Source: Halovenus salina
GTDB lineage: Archaea; Halobacteriota; Halobacteria; Halobacteriales; Haloarculaceae
Length of the DNA stretch: 64,000 nucleotides
Direction: 5' to 3'
Assembly: GCF_026410925.1 (NCBI RefSeq)
Contig: NZ_CP112972.1
Span: 2,480,001 to 2,544,000 of the forward strand
Below the pieces are notes generated by a model. That model had not been told where the DNA came from. It saw nothing but the letters and a program-made list of their open reading frames with translations, and searched no databases. The position numbers were made by a program, and so were the translations under genes. This document shows, piece by piece, positions 43,302-51,575 of this stretch (positions are counted from its first letter, which is position 1; each line of letters begins with the position of its first letter).

Positions 43302-44480
43302 GTGTTCAAGCTCCCCAATCCAGACGGTTATCTTTCGGCGTCGGAGGTAAAAGACGTAGCGGAAGAGGTCATCACTCCACTCCCGTTGCCGGGTGTCGAG
43401 GGGAGCCCCCTCGACCCCGGCGATATCTGGCTCGTCGTCATTTTGGCCTGCACCAATCAGACCTCGATTTGGGAAACCTGCAAGGACACCGACGGAACAC
43501 CATGCGACGACACCGTCTTGACGTGGCTACATACACTCAATCGGCAGTGGCTCGAATTCGTCGCTAACCTCCTACTCGCTCGCCTAGCTATGACGATTCT
43601 CGACGCTGACCGGTCGAGAATCGTCTCCATCGACTTTATCGATAACCCCTACCACGGCGATCACTACGCCGATGAAGGCGAACTCTGTTCAATGTCCCCC
43701 AAAGATGGGACCACAACGTGTCACCGATACTGTACGGCGTACATCGTTTCCAACGAAAAGCCAGTGACGCTGGCGATGACGTACGTCCGCAACGACGAAG
43801 ACGAGGCCGACGCGGTCGAGCGCGTGCTCGCCCGCGTCGAGAACTATCCCTTCGAAATCGACCTCCTGCTTGCCGACAGCGGGTTCTACAACGAACGCGT
43901 CATCCGCCGTTCCCGTGAGATCGCTGCAACGGTCGTTCACGTTCCCAAGAAAGGTGAGCGCATGAAGGACAAACTCGACGTACACAAGTCGTACATGACG
44001 ACCTATCGCATGTACAAGGACAGCGAGCGGGAGCTTCAGATCCCGCTCGCGGTCGCAGTCTCCTACCAGAATGGCGACCGTGGCAAACACGGAGAGGTTG
44101 TTCGGGGCTACGTCGCCTGTGGCGTTGCTGAAAAGTCACCGAAGAAAGTCGAACGCCTCTACAGGAAACGCTCAGGCATCGAGACGAGTTACCGGTTGCT
44201 TCGGCAAGCACGAGGGATCACGACAACGCGTGATCCCGTCGTGCGATTTGCGATAATGCTCGTCGCGGCACTGCTGGAGAATCTGTGGCTCGTGCTCCGA
44301 TGGGCGGTCGTCGCCCGCCCGCGGCGGGGCGGGCGCGACCTCCCGGAGGAGTTCACGTTCAAGACGTTCTGTGACTGGATTCGGAACGAACTCGAAGACG
44401 AGTTAGAGCGACGCTGGTACGTCGAGGCGAACGGTGTGGGTGTTCCTGAGACGTACGGCTCGGTGGCAGCCGCGGGCTGA
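43302..44480 (+). CDS. ISH3-like DDE transposase
   Basis: 392 residues starting at GTG 43302. DDE residues are visible: D in IVSIDFIDNPYHGDHY, D in LLLADSGFYNERVI and E in RKRSGIETSYRLLRQARG (the YREK-like region). Frame and length are intact, so the element may still transpose. A basic region and the C-terminal TFKTFCDWIRNELEDELERRWYVEANG follow. The GC content is higher than in neighbouring element genes, fitting a later arrival from host-like DNA. Confidence 0.85.
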   Translation: MFKLPNPDGYLSASEVKDVAEEVITPLPLPGVEGSPLDPGDIWLVVILACTNQTSIWETCKDTDGTPCDDTVLTWLHTLNRQWLEFVANLLLARLAMTILDADRSRIVSIDFIDNPYHGDHYADEGELCSMSPKDGTTTCHRYCTAYIVSNEKPVTLAMTYVRNDEDEADAVERVLARVENYPFEIDLLLADSGFYNERVIRRSREIAATVVHVPKKGERMKDKLDVHKSYMTTYRMYKDSERELQIPLAVAVSYQNGDRGKHGEVVRGYVACGVAEKSPKKVERLYRKRSGIETSYRLLRQARGITTTRDPVVRFAIMLVAALLENLWLVLRWAVVARPRRGGRDLPEEFTFKTFCDWIRNELEDELERRWYVEANGVGVPETYGSVAAAG

Positions 44481-44800
44481 CCGCGGTCAGCCCACGGCCT
44501 GTCCGAGGATCCGTCAGCGACAGCTCTCTGCAGCACCGGCGTAAAATTGCCTGTTCTCGTCCGTTTGGTGTGGTAGCTCGTTTCTGCCGTCCGTTCTTTC
44601 ACAGTGGTTGCGAGAATCTCCCCCAAAATCATACAGAAAGTGATTCGTTTGTGGCGTTCAGATCACGCTGTGTCGACTCGTTCGTGAAGTACCGACAGTT
44701 AGGTAATGATACCAGCCTGTTATAGAACCCATCGCACGGTCTGCCTATCTAATTCTTGTCAAGAGTCGCGTGCAAGATGCACAGGGCGTATCTCGAAAAT
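44481..44800. other. Right part of the IS and adjoining intergenic DNA
   Basis: From the transposase stop to 44679 is IS DNA without a gene; the right inverted repeat is at 44680-44696. From 44697 to 44800 nothing was recognised. Confidence 0.6.
44680..44696 (-). repeat. Right terminal inverted repeat of the IS
   Basis: 17-bp arm GTTCGTGAAGTACCGAC, the exact reverse complement of 43226-43242. Confidence 0.8.
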
Positions 44801-45211
44801 TCACTCTTTATTAATGTTTTCGAGTTGCTTTCTTGCGCGTTTGCGGATATCATCACCATTAGCCTCTGATTTGTCGTCATCTAATTTATGCGGAGCCGTA
44901 TCTTCTGCGTCTTTGGCTACTTCGGAAAGTGGTTCTACGGCAACATCCCCAAGTTCCCCTAAACGTTTCACGGCATCTCGGCGTTCGTACATTCCTCGAC
45001 TTCGGTCCAATGCGATTTCTTTGAGATTTTCACACACCTTCTCATTTTTAGTGCCAACCTCTTCACTAGACTCACCATCAGCATTTAATTCCTCAACCTT
45101 TCGTCGTGCAGCATCACGAACCAATTCTGACTTTGACTGGTAGCCTGCTGGTTCGACTACCTCTTCTATCTTCGATTCTAACTCGTCTGGGATTTGTGGT
45201 CTCCAAGGCAT
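44801..45211 (-). CDS. Ribbon-helix-helix DNA-binding protein
   Basis: 136 residues. The N-terminal 45 residues form an RHH motif (RPQIPDELESKIEEVVEPAGYQSKSELVRDAARRKVEEL). The rest is a charged helical tail (KVCENLKEIALDRSRGMYERRDAVKRLGELGDVAVEPLSEVAKDAEDT...KRARKQLENINKE) with HEAT-like helices. The gene is clearly lower in GC than host genes. Possible element copy-number or transcription regulator. Confidence 0.75.
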   Translation of the reverse strand: MPWRPQIPDELESKIEEVVEPAGYQSKSELVRDAARRKVEELNADGESSEEVGTKNEKVCENLKEIALDRSRGMYERRDAVKRLGELGDVAVEPLSEVAKDAEDTAPHKLDDDKSEANGDDIRKRARKQLENINKE

Positions 45212-45499
45212 TGCACCCGAATATTGAACACGAAGTGACTTTAAAGCTCCGCTTAAACTCCAATATAATTCCGTGTAGTGTACTGGATAACTTCATCAGA
45301 CGAAAAATCGCTGATTCGCGTATATATGATTATATGGCAGATTTATGCTGAATAGAATCTCTGTATGTTGCATACCAATTCGAATACCATTTTTATCGGT
45401 AATTACCTCAGCAGTCAGCCCATATCGCTACTGAGCAGTTGTGAACGATTGTATGACTGGCTATAATGATACACGAACGTAAATATCAACTCGAAGAAC

Positions 45500-46375
45500 C
45501 TATTCTCCCCACTTTTCAAAATCGGTATAGAACTCGAACGGCTTTGATTCTCCCTCAAGAATATCCGCATGATATCGAAGGAATTTGATGAACTCATTCA
45601 GTTCAGTAGCCTTCTCGGTATTCTCGGATATCGACTGTTCCAGGCCAGCCGCAATGTCGCGGGCTTCACCGGCTGTAGCCAGTACGGATTTCCCACAACA
45701 TGATATCTGAATACCTTCGTCTGTATGCGTAGCTGAGATACCTTCATTCGGGTCATCGGCATTATTCTGTATGAGTAATGCTTGGTAGAGTTCTGGATAG
45801 GGTGTCTTCTGGATGGTGCGACTCCCGGTTTCTTCGACCTCGATAAGGTGCTGGCGAACAATCTGCGCGGCTCGCGCCTCATCATCAGCAAGCAGGGCGG
45901 CAATAAGACTGTAGACTCTCTCAACTGGAATCATGCCATTCTCACTGCCCCGTTGCTCTCCCTCTTCGACGCCATCTACAAGATGGGTGATATTCCCCTG
46001 TTCATCCACCTCAGCCCTGGGGAAGTCCTCTTGACTATGCTTTTCATCGGGATTTTCAGGATGGTTTCTCCGTCCGGCCACCTGTCCAAGGTGGATTAGA
46101 ACGCCGTTTGTCCCCTCGCATGGGCGAGAACAATACGGGCACAGACGTACTGCGTCCTCGGTATCACGTTCTTCGGGGTAGTCCATCTCGACTTGCTCAC
46201 TACCCACTGTTTCCATATTCTCGAAGGTAATCCTGTCTGGAACCTCACCGCGTGGCCCGTGCCCGTTCCCGCTGGAACGATTCACATGGAGGTTTATTCC
46301 ACGAGCCAGTGGGGTTGCATCGCAGTCTTCAACGGGACAGTGAACCGTTCGTTCGTCGTTCCGGTGGTTTGTCAT
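45500..46375 (-). CDS. Element protein with zinc-finger-like Cys/His motifs
   Basis: About 291 residues from ATG 46373-46375, whose ATG overlaps the stop of the upstream SWIM gene; six codons further up is another ATG. Candidate zinc modules: HCPVEDCDATPLARGINLHVNRSSGNGH and RLCPYCSRPCEGTNGVLIHLGQVAGRRNH, both C2H2-like (C-x4/2-C-x10+-H-x4+-H). The C-terminal half is helical with a CCGKS segment. Function unknown; haloarchaeal plasmid and virus proteins of this kind are common. Transcribed with the SWIM gene. Confidence 0.7.
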   Translation of the reverse strand: MTNHRNDERTVHCPVEDCDATPLARGINLHVNRSSGNGHGPRGEVPDRITFENMETVGSEQVEMDYPEERDTEDAVRLCPYCSRPCEGTNGVLIHLGQVAGRRNHPENPDEKHSQEDFPRAEVDEQGNITHLVDGVEEGEQRGSENGMIPVERVYSLIAALLADDEARAAQIVRQHLIEVEETGSRTIQKTPYPELYQALLIQNNADDPNEGISATHTDEGIQISCCGKSVLATAGEARDIAAGLEQSISENTEKATELNEFIKFLRYHADILEGESKPFEFYTDFEKWGE

Positions 46376-46950
46376 CTTGCACCCTCCGAGCAACCCTTAC
46401 AGTGAGTCATCACGTCTGGGTTCGGCGGGATACACTCTGCGCCACACTCAGTACACCGGACGTACCTCTCACCGCCTTGTGCAGGTGTTTCGTAGTGGTA
46501 CGAGTACGATTGGTCATTCCCGAAAGGATCGGCGCTATCGTCTGTGTCCTCCTGTTCAACTTCGAGAAGGTCCCCGCCGCCGTCGGTGACAGGCTGGGGG
46601 GATAGCGCCTCGGTTTGTTCCCCAAGCTGTGGGTCTACGGCCTCAAACTCTATCCAAGCCGGCAGAGCCTTTTGACCGGTTGCATATTCGATTCTGTAGA
46701 TGTGTTTACACCCGTTTTCAGGTTCTCGATACTGGAAGTCAGCACACTCACAGGCACCTTCTCGAAGATCTACAAGGTATTCAGACCCGCTTTCTGAAAC
46801 AACCAGGAATAGATCTTCGGCGTTCTCAGCTCTTCCCGTTTCTGGGAGAACAGTCATCTTGTCCGTGAGTGCGCGGGCTGCGCGTTTTGGAATGCCAGTA
46901 CAGTCGCCTGTGACGGAAGATACATTTTCCGCCGCGTTGTAGTCAGTCAT
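46372..46950 (-). CDS. SWIM zinc-finger protein
   Basis: 192 residues from ATG 46948-46950 (MTDYNAAENVSSVTGDCTGIPKRAARALTDKM). The SWIM signature CxCx(n)CxH is in REGACECADFQYREPENGCKHIYRIEYATG. A C-terminal zinc ribbon, VRCTECGAECIPPNPDVMTHCKGC, is also present. SWIM domains bind DNA or proteins and occur in recombination and transposon-associated proteins. The 4-bp overlap with the next gene implies coupled translation. Confidence 0.8.
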   Translation of the reverse strand: MTDYNAAENVSSVTGDCTGIPKRAARALTDKMTVLPETGRAENAEDLFLVVSESGSEYLVDLREGACECADFQYREPENGCKHIYRIEYATGQKALPAWIEFEAVDPQLGEQTEALSPQPVTDGGGDLLEVEQEDTDDSADPFGNDQSYSYHYETPAQGGERYVRCTECGAECIPPNPDVMTHCKGCSEGAR

Positions 46951-47060
46951 GGCTTTCTGCCCACAGAAGGCCATCGTCCGGTGTTGGCGCACCGGGCATT
47001 TTCTGAACTGTAACGCCCTGATGGACTGTGACCTTCTACCTATAACTACGTGGTTATTGG

Positions 47061-47069
47061 TTTTAAAAC
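47061..47069 (+). promoter_or_regulatory. TATA-like box in the divergent SWIM/wHTH region
   Basis: TTTTAAAAC lies between the divergent genes; read rightward it would place a transcription start near 47090, inside the inverted repeat just downstream. Confidence 0.4.
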
Positions 47070-47075
47070 TTCCCA

Positions 47076-47100
47076 TTAACTTCATAGTCAATGGAGTTAA
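47076..47100. promoter_or_regulatory. Inverted repeat, operator candidate
   Basis: Arms TTAACTTCAT and ATGGAGTTAA (nine of ten positions pair) are separated by AGTCA. It lies 25 bp before the wHTH gene and 125 bp from the divergent SWIM gene start, at the predicted transcription start. Probable binding site for the adjacent wHTH regulator. Confidence 0.5.
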
Positions 47101-47125
47101 GCGAGTTCCAGTTTAGAATATAGGT

Positions 47126-47374
47126 ATGGGACGAGAACGCGATAAGTCCGGTCAGTACGTCGAACAGGTTACACCTGATAGCGTCTTGGAGGTGTTCAAC
47201 CGCGAGAAGGTGCCGGTTCTGACTGCCAGTGAAGTTGCCAACGAGTTAGACTGTTCTCGACCATCGGCCTACAATAAACTGGAAGAACTCGTAGAACGCG
47301 GGGAACTATGTAAAAAGAAAGTCGGTGCGCGAGCAGTTGTGTATATTCGAATGGATGGGTATCCCCCCAGTTAG
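47126..47374 (+). CDS. Small winged-helix DNA-binding protein
   Basis: 82 residues. The HTH is VPVLTASEVANELDCSRPSAYNKLEELVERGELCKKKVGARAVVYIRM (about 30-77), a MarR/ArsR-like recognition helix and wing. It is divergent from the SWIM gene, with a 25-bp inverted repeat in between, and likely controls both directions. Confidence 0.8.
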   Translation: MGRERDKSGQYVEQVTPDSVLEVFNREKVPVLTASEVANELDCSRPSAYNKLEELVERGELCKKKVGARAVVYIRMDGYPPS

Positions 47375-47659
47375 AACATTGGACAGTTGAGTAATTCGGT
47401 ATATTTGGTAACCCGCCGCGCAAAAATTTCTCATTTTCGCTGGACTTTGAGGTGGTTTGTGTTTCCTCAGACAATCGGTTTTCTCGTCTATTATAGACCA
47501 TCTACGGCCTCCCGGTAGTAATCGAGGCCCGTCTATCGCAGCTCATAGCTATCGCTTCACGACCCTCAGAATCTACGCTTTCTTCTTTATATACCAACTA
47601 TAGTGTGTCACTACACTACCCGACGCAGTCTGGTGGTTCTTGCAACATAGCATAGTGTT
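47375..47659 (+). other. Intergenic region with first copy of the duplicated module
   Basis: About 285 bp with no gene. It holds a TATA-like TTTATATA at 47587-47593, an inverted repeat TAGTGT/ACACTA at 47601-47618, and a conserved GGTTCTTGCAACAT segment. It then runs into a GT-rich tract at 47654-47690. Confidence 0.6.
47584..47657 (+). repeat. Duplicated promoter-like module, copy 1
   Basis: The module consists of TCTTTATATACCA (47584-47596), a spacer with an inverted repeat, and a 32-bp conserved block (47626-47657) containing GGTTCTTGCAACAT and CATAGTG. The same parts recur in order and at nearly the same spacing at 50252-50326. A GT-rich tract follows both copies. Confidence 0.7.
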
Positions 47660-47896
47660 GTGTGTGTTGTGTGTGTTGTTGTGGTACTACTGTTAGTAAC
47701 AAGGGGAGGAACACTCCCAACGGAAAGAGTAGAGATTATACGCAAAGGCAGTTTCCCTCGATATTATCTGAGGCCTCTTTTCGAAGATAGCGAAACACCT
47801 GTATCTATTTTGGAGTTAGTAGGTGAGGGTGTACAACATACAGAGCAGGGATACAGCGTTCTCGATAAGAACTGTATTTATACGTTCCCAGTTTAA
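47660..47896 (+). CDS. Hypothetical small element protein (uncertain)
   Basis: A frame of up to 78 residues opens in a GT-rich tract (GTG candidates at 47660, 47669 and 47681), and only the part from about 47705 looks coding (TLPTERVEIIRKGSFPRYYLRPLFEDSETPVSILELVGEGVQHTEQGYSVLDKNCIYTFPV). It is close (11 bp) to the WYL-like gene downstream, suggesting an operon. No domain is recognised and the start is unknown. Confidence 0.4.
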   Translation: MCVVCVVVVLLLVTRGGTLPTERVEIIRKGSFPRYYLRPLFEDSETPVSILELVGEGVQHTEQGYSVLDKNCIYTFPV

Positions 47897-47907
47897 AATT
47901 CAGTCCA

Positions 47908-48243
47908 ATGCAAGAAAAAATCTGTCGCGCCATCGAATCGGACGAGTATCTCGAATTTGAGTATGATCATCATCGCAGGGTTGTGAGGCCATTAATACTC
48001 TTCAAATCTAAAGATGAACGCCTTTCTATAGGTGGGCCTCAAGTTGACGGGACCAGTGAGTCAGGAAACATGGCATACTGGCGGACATTCAATTTGGAGA
48101 AAATATCCTCAATAGAGGTAGTGACTGGTCCAAGTACTGTAGCCGGTTCCGATAAGGTGATGCCAGACACTGTAGAAAAGTATGACCCTAACAGCGATAA
48201 GTATGAGGAAGTAATTTGCGCTAAGGAGATCTCCGAGTTGTAG
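47908..48243 (+). CDS. WYL-domain-like small protein
   Basis: 111 residues. The core ESDEYLEFEYDHHRRVVRPLILFKSKDERLSIGGPQVDGTSESGNMAYWRTFNLEKISSIEVV follows the beta-barrel pattern of WYL domains found in ligand- or nucleic acid-sensing regulators. There is no HTH in the protein itself. AT-rich gene with few G/C third positions, unlike the host. Possible partner of the upstream small ORF. Confidence 0.6.
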   Translation: MQEKICRAIESDEYLEFEYDHHRRVVRPLILFKSKDERLSIGGPQVDGTSESGNMAYWRTFNLEKISSIEVVTGPSTVAGSDKVMPDTVEKYDPNSDKYEEVICAKEISEL

Positions 48244-48512
48244 CCAAATAAAACACAACTTTGGGGAATAGGACTTTTGTTGAATACGCGCCCTGCATCT
48301 TGCACGACAGTCAATGCTAATGTCACCAATTCAATGGGTGTTTCGCTGGGTTAGCGAAGAGCCTACCTGAACATTATACGGTCGTATGAGTCTGCTCCTT
48401 GTGACAAGAGGCAACCATCGGAGATAGTCTTTTAGCGGTTCTTTGTGCGTCAGAATCGGAATTTTCCCGCCATCTGAACCAAGCTGGAGGGCGACCATCG
48501 GTCAGTTACCAG
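48244..48512. other. Intergenic region between WYL-like and primase genes
   Basis: About 270 bp between convergent genes. It contains a hairpin TTCGCT/AGCGAA at 48342-48358 that may end transcription of one or both. No gene seen. Confidence 0.45.
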
Positions 48513-50153
48513 TCATGGCTGTGATGGTCTTTCAACGTGGTCATAGTCCTCGGGAAACGCCTCAATGACGCTCCGGAACTGTTCCTGAGTAATGTCTGGG
48601 TCGAAGTCAGCCCCGAATTGCTCTTTGAACCAGTCCCACGCTGGTTCCCATCCCCAACCAAGAACGCGACAGGCGACCTGCCACCGCTCCATGTGAGACA
48701 ACGTATCGATGCCCTCTTGCTCGGCCTGCTGTTGGAGTGCGGCGGCTTCGGTGCGCGGTGCCTGAACTGATGGGATGGTACCGGCGCGTTTTGGTGGCCC
48801 TGCTATCTTTGGGGAGGGAGGCTTCTCGCTGGTTCCGCCCTCCCCAACATCATATCCTTCGCTTTCGAGATAGTCAAAGGCGGCTTGGCGGGTTGCGTCG
48901 TCTCCTGTGAGGTTGCGACCCACGACGATGGCCTGCTTTGACTCCACGCGAATGATTCGGGAGTTGCGGCTTCGGCCGCCAATGATTACCACATCCTCGC
49001 CTATTTCATAATCCCACTTATCGAAGTCGCGGGCCGACAGTTGGAGTGGTGCGTGTTCATCCTCCTTTGTGTACTCCTCGCCAGCACAGCCCTGCGCTCC
49101 GTAGAAGTATGCGGGAACCAACGGCGCCCCGTCTCGTACCTTTTTGCGGGCAAAGGCTCCGCCTTTGATCTTCAAGGCCGCAACACTCCGTGAGTTCCCG
49201 CTGGCGAGTGCGTACGGCGAGAACTCTTTGGCGTTGTACTGAAGCCATGTGATTGCTTCTCTCGGGTTTTCGGGATACTGCTCCTGTTCGATAAGCGGCG
49301 TCTCTATGTCTCGCTTGCCGGACTCGAATTCCAGCACAGTCTTTTCACTGTCGAGAATGCGGACCAGGTCGAAAGGTGGGTCAAGCGTTGTCTGTGGAGT
49401 ATCAACCGTCAGCGATTGCTGCGTAGCAAACACACGGCGAAGCACCGCTTCGTACGATTCAGGGATTTTCGGAGTCGATTCGTTCGCTTCTCGGAAGATA
49501 CGGGTCTTACCCCACTCTGGTTTTATCTCAACTTTCGGTATGCCAGTCTTCGCGTGTGCGACACCGGGAAGCCGGAACAGTCGCTTGGCGGAGTACAAGT
49601 GACAGTCTAACCCAGCCCCCTTCTCGGTGCGGAATGTCTCGGCCATCTCCCTGAGCTGTTCCCGTTGGTCTTCACCCGAAACGAACCGAGGGACATGGAC
49701 GTGAATTGAGCGTCGGCCCGAAAAGTACAGCGTACACGCGTGGAATGGGACGCCGAGGTAGTCTTCGGTAAACTCATGGAACCACTCGATAAGGGTGGCC
49801 GGACCTTCCTCATGGTACTCGTCGCTCTCGATGTGAACCGGATAGAGAACATTATCATCAGCCTCAGCCTCGTCTTGGAGTTCGGTAGCTATCGATGTGT
49901 AGTCGCCATCAACTTGGTAGCCGCTGTCGAGTTGTTGTTGCCGTTCGTACTGGTCACGGGTCAGTTTGTACACTGGACTGGCAGTCTCGGCGTCATCGGG
50001 GATAGGTTCGAAGATAGTCTGTAGTCTTGGAGCGCGCTTCGGCCCCTTGTCTTCGGGGTAGCCGTACTGGACACATGGAATCTCTTCCCATACGTCGGGA
50101 ATCGTGGTGGTTGACGTGCTGTACGCGGAGTCGTGACTGTGGGTTTTGTTCAT
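48513..50153 (-). CDS. Archaeo-eukaryotic-type primase-like replication protein
   Basis: 546 residues. A primase-fold signature is visible: TLYFSGRRSIHVHVPRF (the sxH motif with the catalytic-region Gly/Arg), then AKRLFRLPGVAHAKTGIPKVEI, a nucleotide-binding C-terminal part of AEP primases in mobile elements. The acidic N-terminus FEPIPDDAETASP and the C-terminal GPPKRAGTIPSVQAPRTEAAALQQQAEQEG may be linkers to a helicase-like or DNA-binding tail (WGWEPAWDWFKEQFGADFDPDITQEQFRSVI). Presumably primes element replication. A 265-bp region with the second module copy lies upstream. Confidence 0.75.
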   Translation of the reverse strand: MNKTHSHDSAYSTSTTTIPDVWEEIPCVQYGYPEDKGPKRAPRLQTIFEPIPDDAETASPVYKLTRDQYERQQQLDSGYQVDGDYTSIATELQDEAEADDNVLYPVHIESDEYHEEGPATLIEWFHEFTEDYLGVPFHACTLYFSGRRSIHVHVPRFVSGEDQREQLREMAETFRTEKGAGLDCHLYSAKRLFRLPGVAHAKTGIPKVEIKPEWGKTRIFREANESTPKIPESYEAVLRRVFATQQSLTVDTPQTTLDPPFDLVRILDSEKTVLEFESGKRDIETPLIEQEQYPENPREAITWLQYNAKEFSPYALASGNSRSVAALKIKGGAFARKKVRDGAPLVPAYFYGAQGCAGEEYTKEDEHAPLQLSARDFDKWDYEIGEDVVIIGGRSRNSRIIRVESKQAIVVGRNLTGDDATRQAAFDYLESEGYDVGEGGTSEKPPSPKIAGPPKRAGTIPSVQAPRTEAAALQQQAEQEGIDTLSHMERWQVACRVLGWGWEPAWDWFKEQFGADFDPDITQEQFRSVIEAFPEDYDHVERPSQP

Positions 50154-50418
50154 TGTGATTGAGTTCGGAAGTTAGTTCGAGCAGGAAACATACTTTCCCG
50201 CTGTATCGGCACTGTGGAGTTAGGAAACCGGGATCATGGACAGAAATCCGGTCTTTATATACCAGATGACCTATGAAATTACATCATCCCGTTTCAGTCC
50301 GGCGGTTCTTGCAACATTACATAGTGGGTGGTGTGTGTTGTGTTGTATATTATTATAGTGGGGACAGAGAGACAGTTGTCAGTCTGGGACAGGTGTAGGT
50401 ACTCTCTTTGCTGGCGTC
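50154..50418 (-). other. Upstream region of the primase gene
   Basis: About 265 bp. It contains module copy 2 (50252-50326). On the minus strand its TATATAAAG would serve as TATA box for the primase gene with a 5' leader of about 75 nt. Confidence 0.5.
50252..50326 (+). repeat. Duplicated promoter-like module, copy 2
   Basis: TCTTTATATACCA at 50252-50264, a spacer with GATGA/TCATC arms, and a conserved block 50295-50326 containing GGTTCTTGCAACAT and CATAGTG. It is followed by a GT-rich tract. The distance between TATA box and block is 43 bp, against 42 bp in copy 1. Confidence 0.7.
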
Positions 50419-50787
50419 CTACTTCACAAGATCTGCGTGGCTGTTATCGTTCCGGGGCGTGCCAATATTCACAGCTGCAACCGGAAGCCGGCCAGTCACA
50501 CCAATGATGGTGAGCGACTGTTCGGCGGCCTTCTCGATACAGTCCACGGTATGTTCCCGTCCGTCGTCATCGAGGACATGCAGGTGGGTGATGTTGAACT
50601 CGTCTCGTTGGAGCAACTTCGCGTAGACAACCTTCTTGAACGATGTGACCGAGAAGTGGGTACCCTCACCTTCAACGTGAAGGCCCGTCTCTTTCTCATG
50701 GGGTTCCCGACGTGGGTCCTCGGAGAACTGGGTACGGAGGGTTTCGATAGTGTTGCAACTCTCGATGTTGTGGGTTTCAGTAGTCAT
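50419..50787 (-). CDS. Hypothetical element protein
   Basis: 122 residues from ATG 50785-50787. A TATA-like TATAT at 50811-50815 lies 26 bp upstream, fitting a leaderless transcript. Acidic mixed alpha/beta sequence: FSVTSFKKVVYAKLLQRDEFNITHLHVLDDDGREHTVDCIEKAAEQSLTIIGVTGRLPVAAVNIG. No domain recognised. It lies directly upstream of the primase on the same strand and may be part of the same replication unit. Confidence 0.6.
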   Translation of the reverse strand: MTTETHNIESCNTIETLRTQFSEDPRREPHEKETGLHVEGEGTHFSVTSFKKVVYAKLLQRDEFNITHLHVLDDDGREHTVDCIEKAAEQSLTIIGVTGRLPVAAVNIGTPRNDNSHADLVK

Positions 50788-51172
50788 GGTGTTATTGTGA
50801 TAGGAGGACGTATATCTCCTGACCTTCCGGGTGTGCGACAGAGGCGCGGTTCGCCCTATTCCCGACCAAAAAACAACGGAATGGCTCTTACTGGCGCGCA
50901 AGAATCAATTATAGCCATAAGAACCACTCCCTGTGGATTTAGCGGCAAGTAAGTGGTACCGAATAGGCACGGAGAAAACTACGACCTTCCTATTATCTCT
51001 ATGGGGACCCGTACTTAAATACTCATCGAAATTCGATAGACGGCGTCGGGATTTAATTTGGAAATACAGGGGTGGTCTGCTTGGTCAAACCCTTGGGGTT
51101 GGGGTCGAAGAATCGTTTTAATTCTCCCCCGAACTCAGCGAAAGAGCCTCTGATCAACGACCTAGCCATGAC
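50788..51172. other. Intergenic region, start of the low-GC block
   Basis: About 385 bp. It contains the promoter of the 122-residue gene (TATAT at 50811-50815, with AGGAG/CTCCT arms around it). From about 50930 rightward the composition is clearly AT-rich. No gene is supported. Confidence 0.5.
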
Positions 51173-51574
51173 TTGACTAAAAGCAGTGAAGCAGTAGTAA
51201 CGTACAACAGTCCAGGACCGGTGAATATTGGGGTAAGTATTCCGAGCCGGCACAGCAACCAGTCAGTCGACAACAACACGTACAGCTGCGTCTACGGAAC
51301 AAGTCAATCAATCACAGACTACGACATACTACCAGAAGGAATCGAAACATTCAACGAGGAAACAATTCCATTCTGCAACCAAGACTTCTGCAAACACAAA
51401 TACATCGTAGAAGGGAGAGAAGACACTGGCAAACTCAAGTACTCAACAGGCGATCCAATCAACGCCTCCAACATAAACCTGCAGGACCAATCCGGCAGCG
51501 TAAACTGGAACTGGTACCCAGACGGAGGGACTGTTGAGGGATCTAGCAGGATCCCTTTAGAAGATTTGAACTAG
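51173..51574 (+). CDS. Fragment of a low-GC gene (uncertain)
   Basis: The frame is open from 51122 but has no ATG or GTG; TTG at 51173 is the only conventional alternative start. The protein part EAVVTYNSPGPVNIGVSIPSRHSNQSVDNNTYSCVYGTSQSITDYDILPEGIETFNEETIPFCNQDFCKHKYIV is unlike host proteins, with Asn/Ser/Thr-rich sequence and four Cys, and its codon use is AT-ended. It could be the 3' end of a longer exported protein. It converges on the lipoprotein gene with a 1-bp gap. Confidence 0.35.
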   Translation: MTKSSEAVVTYNSPGPVNIGVSIPSRHSNQSVDNNTYSCVYGTSQSITDYDILPEGIETFNEETIPFCNQDFCKHKYIVEGREDTGKLKYSTGDPINASNINLQDQSGSVNWNWYPDGGTVEGSSRIPLEDLN

Positions 51575-51575
51575 A

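Larger units (their letters stand above)
43226..44696 (+). mobile_element. Insertion sequence, ISH3-like
   Basis: Terminal inverted repeats GTCGGTACTTCACGAAC at 43226-43242 and its exact reverse complement at 44680-44696, possibly extended by C(A/T) outward on each side. They enclose a single transposase gene. The total length of about 1.47 kb and the DDE transposase resemble the haloarchaeal ISH3 family. No clear target-site duplication is visible at the outer edges, so the insertion is old or was followed by recombination. Confidence 0.8.

Noticed and set aside
47654..47690. GT-rich tract as a CRISPR repeat or telomere-like array
   Set aside because: It is a single short GTGT-type run with no repeat-spacer structure and no cas genes nearby. 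No CRISPR array was seen anywhere in the window.
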